Below, piece after piece: positions 59,086 through 64,000 of a stretch of DNA of 64,000 bases. This DNA is from Anaeramoeba flamelloides (Eukaryota; Metamonada; Anaeramoebidae). Numbering within the stretch: the first letter of the stretch is position 1; each line of letters opens with the position of its first letter. The position numbers and the translations under genes were made by a program. The stretch spans positions 2,790,001-2,854,000 of the forward strand of contig JANTQA010000026.1 of assembly GCA_027625915.1 (NCBI GenBank), written 5' to 3'. Below the pieces are notes generated by a model, which saw only the letters and a program-made list of their open reading frames with translations, was not told the origin of the DNA and searched no databases.

Positions 59086-61379
59086 ATGAAAAAGAAAATC
59101 AAAAATTTGAAAAAGCCAAAAAAAAAAAAAAAAGAAAAAGAAAAATTTTTCAAAAAAAAGAAAAAGAAAAACAATAGAAAAACAAAAGAAAAATTTGAAA
59201 AAGCAAAACTAAAAAAGCAAAACAAAAATGTACCAAATTCGAAAAAATGATTTTGATCGAAAAATTTGAAAATTTTTTTTTGTTAAGAATACTTGAATAA
59301 ACCCTCAAAACAACTTCCATTACATTATAAAGTGATTAAAAATTATCGAAAAATAGTTTAGTTTCATAGAACGTCAATTGAAGTAATTAATCTGTATGAT
59401 TTTATACTTGCAATTATTAAGTTAACCTTTGAAATTAAACATTTAAGAACAAAGCTTCTTTTGGAGTTTTAGATATTAATTTTAAAAACTGTAATTCTAT
59501 TTATTTTTTTTTTTTTTTTTGATTTCTATATTTTGAATTATAAAAGGTATTAAATTATATTCCAAAAGGAGAAATTTAGATTACGAATTTTTGCTGTAAA
59601 AAAATAATAATTTATTATGCAATAAAATTTATAATAGACTTTTCAAGCGATTTGAACTATTTATCTACCAATATAATTTCCACTCAATTACAATCTAATT
59701 TACTTATAGATTTATCTAGTTCAACTCTAATCCTTAATTTATTGAATCTAATATACAAAAAAAAATAATTCATAAACCAAGCTAAAAAACATTTAAAAAA
59801 TGAAAGAAGTATCAAAAGGGGCATCTTTTATCATTGAAAATAATTAATAGGTAAAAACAAAAAAAAAATAAAACCCAAATTAAAATTACTATTATTTTTT
59901 ATAGTGTTTTTATTATTATTGTGTGGGTTTTTTTGAATCATTTCAGTGATTTTATTATTATCATCATTATAATTGTTGTAATTGTTATTATTTTTACTGC
60001 TACTGTAGTCATTGTAAGTCAGATAACATTCAATATTTTTTTTTGTGTATTGATACTGCTATTTGTATTGTTGGATAGATTAAAAAACGTTGATTGCTGC
60101 TATTTGTACTGTTGGATAGATTAAAAAAAAACATTGATTGGAATATTTGAATTATTTGAATTAGGTTTGGAATTTGGATCATTTACTGGTTATTTTTGTT
60201 ATCAATAACTAATGTACATTAAAAACAATTAAAAAAAAAAAAAAATATTAATTATTATTTTCATTATTATTAAATAGGGAGTTAAATAGCCCCGAGTGTT
60301 CGTTCAAATTCAAAAATAAATATATTTGAATTTTATTAACTTTGAAACAAATTAATTATCCATTTTTACGAATAGATATAATAAAAAAATTTTTCTAATA
60401 ATATTATTATTATTCAATCCATTAGATATATGAATTTTTTTCCAGTTTTAATATCTGTATTTTATAATAATTTTCAGAAGATGGGCGTTTTCATAGAAAT
60501 AAAACTGTTAATTTTTAATATTTTAGTTTTTTAAAAAAAGTAAATTAATTATTTTGGAAAACTGGAAAGCCAAAAAGAGGATAATTAAGATGTTACCATC
60601 AACACATTGTCGATTAATTTTCAACCCAAGTAAATCTTTCACACGATCTTGATCCCATATTTCTCCAAAATTCATCCTTTTTAGGCTTAACTACTTTCCA
60701 TTTTATCCCCCCTGCCTCTTTCTATCCGAAAAATACTTTTTAAATTGTTTTTTTTTTATTTAAACAAAATGGAATATAAAAAAATCTTACGAAGCTCAGA
60801 AAATAATTAGAAAACTTCCAATAGTAAAGAAAAGAAAAAATATACAAATCCCTAGAATTGGAAAGAAATATTTAATATTTAATATTATAAAATACTATAT
60901 AATGGTATGTTCTTTATTATAAAAGTATATAAATAATAAATTGGATAACATTTTTTTTAACAATCATACAAATTTCAAGATAAATCCATTTAAAATTGTG
61001 TTCTCTATTTATTTATGAACTTAATTATTGTGTATATTAGTGTGTACAAATAATAATTAATGAAAGTAAAATTTCCTAATTGAAAAACAAGATAATGAGA
61101 TGAAATTTTTCTCATTTAAATTTCAAAGAAGATTTAAAAAATTAATCATGAAAATTTCCTAAACAATTAAGGATGATGTTTCCACACTAGAGATGTGTTT
61201 TTTTATTGTGTTATTTTACATTCATTTCTTCAAAACGATTTTGATTCTGATAAAATTGGATTAAAACAATTACGAAATTTCAAAGTTAAAATCAACACAA
61301 AACAAAAAAAAAATTTCAACATACCACAATTCAATTTTTTAAAAAAAAAAATTATTTAATCAATTCTAGAACTAATATC

Positions 61380-61660
61380 CAATTAGAACCATTCACTAAT
61401 TGAAATGTTAACACTTGTTTATAATGATAATACTCACAAAACAAAAAAATAAATAATTACCAATACTAATACATCAACGGTATGTTAAAATTTTGGAGAG
61501 CCAAACAAAAAAATAAATTAGTAATTAATTTAAATTCTATTAGGAATATTTTTAGATCAAATGGTAAGACACCATCAACTAATTTTAGTTGAGTTCTTCT
61601 ATTTTGAACAATACAGCGTTATCATAATACTAATCATTGGAAAAAATATCGATCAAACAA
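61380..61660 (-). repeat. Dispersed repeat R1, copy 4 (inverted)
   Basis: In reverse complement it carries AATTAGTTGATGGTGTCTTA, then GTTTTGTGAGTATT, then GTTAACATTTCAATTAGT, the same block order as copies 1-3. Confidence 0.6.
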
Positions 61661-62432
61661 AAGAGGTCACAAAATTCAAAAAATAAAATGAAAACAAAAA
61701 AACCTAAAAGAAGAAAAAATGGTTTTCCTATTTTACAAAAATCAAATTTATTTCCAATTTAAATGAAAATTGAATTATCGTGGTTGTTTGAAACGTTTTA
61801 GATGTGCAGGAAATTTTGCATTTTAGTTCAGATTTTTGAAAAAAAAAAAATTTTTCAAAAAATAACTTTTAGGGACTTTCAAGTATAATTTCAAATTTGA
61901 AAACATTTCTAACATGTAAAAAAAACTAAAAACAATATTTAGAACTTTTTGGGAAATTGTTTTGAGTTCTAAATTTGAAATGGAAATTATGAAAGAATAA
62001 ACTCAAATTTTGGTAAGATGATAATTTTGAAATGATAAAATTGTGAAAATCGTTAAGGAATGTGAATATTTCAGCTGTTTTTTCAAAAAGAAATTCTCTT
62101 TGGGGAAAAATTTAATGGAGATTATGGAACTCTTTCAAGAGTGTTTTTATCCCCAATTCCACTGTTTTCGCCTTAAAATGTATTCCTTAAAAAGTAAAAT
62201 TAGTATTTCATTTTATTTCAAATTTTATCAGAATGTAATATGGCTAAACAAAGAGATAAGTATTATTACGAACAAAACATTTACTATTTCTTACTTTTTT
62301 ACGATTGAAGCTGACAAAGAAAAGCATAAAAGGTTTGAAACCTTGGTGAGTTTTAAAAAGGATGATTGTATTTTATTTTGAAAAAGATTTTAATTGAAAT
62401 TGTTTTCATTAAATTTATCGGCAATTGAAAGT

Positions 62433-63548
62433 CTAGTTTTCTTCGGAAGACTGTTCAGTGTTTTCGTTCTCTTGACTGTTTGAGGAATCTTCTTCAGAAT
62501 CAAAAGGGCCTTCTTCAGTGTCTTCAACAATAGATTTAATACGTTTGGTGATCTCATTCCTCTTGATGTCAAGAAACTTGTTGACAGTAATTTGTGTTTG
62601 TATTGTAGGGATTGTACATTTGTTTCCTGACGAAAAGCTATTATTAAAGTCTTGAAATGATAACCCAAGAGGTGTCATAAAAACATCACCAGATCTTGAA
62701 ACCATACGCAATGGATCAAAAAAATCATTTTTAAACCAATCCTCCATTTTTGTTTGATCAAATGGACCTTGTTTAAAACTAAAAAGAACAAGTTTTTTTA
62801 AGACAAGATTTGTTCGAAAAAGAAGAAAAAATAATTATTAATATTTTATGAAGATAGAGATCCTTGTTTTTGGGATTTTGGGAGAAAAGAAAAAGAAAAA
62901 GAAAAAGAAAAAGAAAAGATCAAATGAAGAGAAATTATTCTTTTTTAATATTTTTAAATGATCAATGCTTATTTTTTGTTCGTTTTTCAATTTCTTTGTT
63001 ATTTTTTAATTTGGAAATAGCTTTTTTGTTTTAGTTTTGAATTTTCATTTTTTGTTTTTCTTTTTGTGTGGAGAAAAAAGAAAATTTTCCCTTTTTCTTT
63101 TTTCGTTTATTGTACAAGTAAAAGAAAAAGAAAAAGAAAAAGAAAAGAGGAAATATTACTGTTCGTCGTCTAAATAAAACTATGTAAATTCTTTATTTTT
63201 TTTATATCGATTAAAATTTGAAGAATTTTGTTGGTTTTTTTCCCACTTTTCCTTCTTATCGCCATAATTATGTTTATGTGAATATTTGTTTTTTTGATAT
63301 TTGTTATTCTTAATCTTTGAATGTTTTTTTGCAATTTTCAATCGGGCTGCAGAAGTAACAACATCGTTTTTACTTTGTGTAAAAGGTATTTGAAGCACAG
63401 GTGGTAATTTTCGTTCAGAAAAAATATTTGTGATTTGTTGAAAATTTTCGGGGAGTGGGATAGAATAATTAAAAACTGAAAGAACCTCTTTTGTAGTGTA
63501 TCTTATTGCTTTTTTTTTTTCAGATTCTTTTTGTTCTTCATCACTCAT
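62433..63548 (-). CDS. GIGYF-like protein (4EHP-binding motif plus GYF domain) with an in-frame TAG
   Basis: Two exons, 63160-63548 and 62433-62778, joined in phase (CA|T; intron 381 nt), giving 244 codons. GIGYF proteins recruit 4EHP and mRNA-decay factors to repress translation, the GYF domain binding proline-rich partners. Exon 1 has RYTTKEVLSVF (16-26, human RYGREEMLALF), then KLPPVLQIPFTQ and VTSAARLKI, matching human PLPPLALVPFTE and VNSAAVLRL. The GYF domain follows: FYLDDEHFKQGPF (124-136), MEDWFKNDFF (141-150), PLGLSFQDF, against human YYKDPQGEIQGPF, MAEWFQAGYF, QPLGDIMK. Codon 123 (63180-63182), where GYF domains have their leading Trp, is TAG. Readthrough, editing, a sequencing error (TGG to TAG) or a disabled allele could explain it; no splice avoids it. 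The terminal stop is TAG, with TAA five codons further on. The protein is far shorter than animal GIGYFs. Confidence 0.78.
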
Positions 63549-63618
63549 AAGAAAGGAATGGAAAATAAAAAAATAAATCTTTAAGAATTTACTATTTGTT
63601 GCAAAATAAATTGAACAA

Positions 63619-63790
63619 TATTTTCATTCAGCTTTCCAAAAAAAGATTTTTAAATAATGTTAGATTTCAAATTTTTTAATTCTTCACACCAGCTTCAATT
63701 ATTAATTTTTCGATTTTTAGAACTAATCACTTTGATGATTTATTTTAATTTTTGGAATGTGATTTTTTTGTAAAGCTGAATGAAAATTTT
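63619..63790. mobile_element. MITE-like element, family B, copy 2
   Basis: About 172 bp just upstream of the GIGYF-like start. The left arm ATTTTCATTCAGCTTTCCAA and the reverse complement of the right arm (AAATTTTCATTCAGCTTTAC) pair closely. Same ends as 9333-9500. It may lie in the gene's promoter region. The remaining bases to 64000 show no gene. Confidence 0.65.
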
Positions 63791-64000
63791 GATCTTTTTA
63801 TTTCAAAATTAACAGTATGAAAAATATTTGGATAATTTTTAAAATTTTTCAGGTTTATTATCCGTGAAATCCAAAAAAAACGATTATAGGTATATCGTGT
63901 ATAGTTAGTCAATGTTTGTATTATACTGGTATTAGATTCCAAATGGGAAAAAATTTTCACTTCTTATTCCATATTTTTCTTCGATAAATTGAGTTTTCAA

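Larger units (their letters stand above)
55783..62432. other. Intergenic, 6.6 kb
   Basis: No supportable gene. It contains two family-A MITEs, a CA/TA microsatellite (56408-56443), A/T homopolymer zones (59050-59170) and an inverted R1 copy. Open frames at 57591-57803 (70 codons) and 62043-62381 (112 codons), both +, start at GTG, and I recognise nothing in them; the second is long for chance in DNA this AT-rich and is noted as a weak candidate. Confidence 0.5.

Noticed and set aside
59921-60124. 67-codon hydrophobic frame
   Set aside because: Generated by ATT-type simple repeats and a short tandem duplication; no family resemblance.
63180-63548. Calling a 122-aa protein ending at the TAG as the complete gene
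   Set aside because: The GYF domain continues in phase immediately after the TAG and over the next intron, so the gene clearly extends further.

Overview
The window is nuclear DNA of a eukaryotic microbe. It is extremely AT-rich and full of A/T homopolymers. Its genes carry spliceosomal introns (GT...AG) and its proteins have long Lys/Glu/Ser-rich tails. It holds core eukaryotic families: PP2A-like phosphatase, PAF1, TRM1, a PROPPIN, a LU7TM/GOST membrane protein, a PIP kinase and a GIGYF-like GYF protein. No bacterial operons, viral genes or CRISPR arrays are visible. The Lys/Glu-rich style suggests an amoeboid protist (Anaeramoeba-like is a guess); the sequence does not settle the taxon.

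Layout. 0-3 kb: a six-exon PP2A-family gene (-) whose metal-binding residues are substituted. 3-6 kb: degenerate interspersed repeats. 6.2-10.5 kb: PAF1 (-), two exons around a 3.3 kb intron full of MITE-like elements. 10.5-16.3 kb: intergenic, with a 0.6 kb TIR element and simple repeats. 16.3-18.0 kb: intronless TRM1 (+). 18-21.7 kb: repeats, including a 291-bp tandem array. 21.77 kb: tRNA-Gly(GCC) (-). 25.6-26.9 kb: a WIPI3/4-type PROPPIN (-). 31.9-41.9 kb: a seven-exon LU7TM/GOST gene (-) spread over 10 kb. 42.7 kb: a small unrecognised ORF. 47.9-55.8 kb: a PIP kinase (-), two exons around a 4.9 kb intron. 62.4-63.5 kb: a GIGYF-like gene (-) with an in-frame TAG where the GYF domain's leading tryptophan should be.

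Most of the other sequence is non-coding and made of old dispersed repeats plus at least six families of short inverted-repeat (MITE-like) elements. No transposase gene is present, so these are non-autonomous or dead. The host genes form no pathway cluster. Two concern phosphoinositides (a PIP kinase and a PROPPIN reader), and the rest are transcription, tRNA modification, translation control and secretory-pathway functions.

The strongest leads are the pseudophosphatase, the TAG in the GYF gene, altered signature motifs in the PROPPIN and TRM1, A-rich splice acceptors, and the growth of introns by MITEs. Exon models were built by eye from protein-family conservation and phase matching; all lengths are multiples of three, but none has transcript support. 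Repeat boundaries are approximate.
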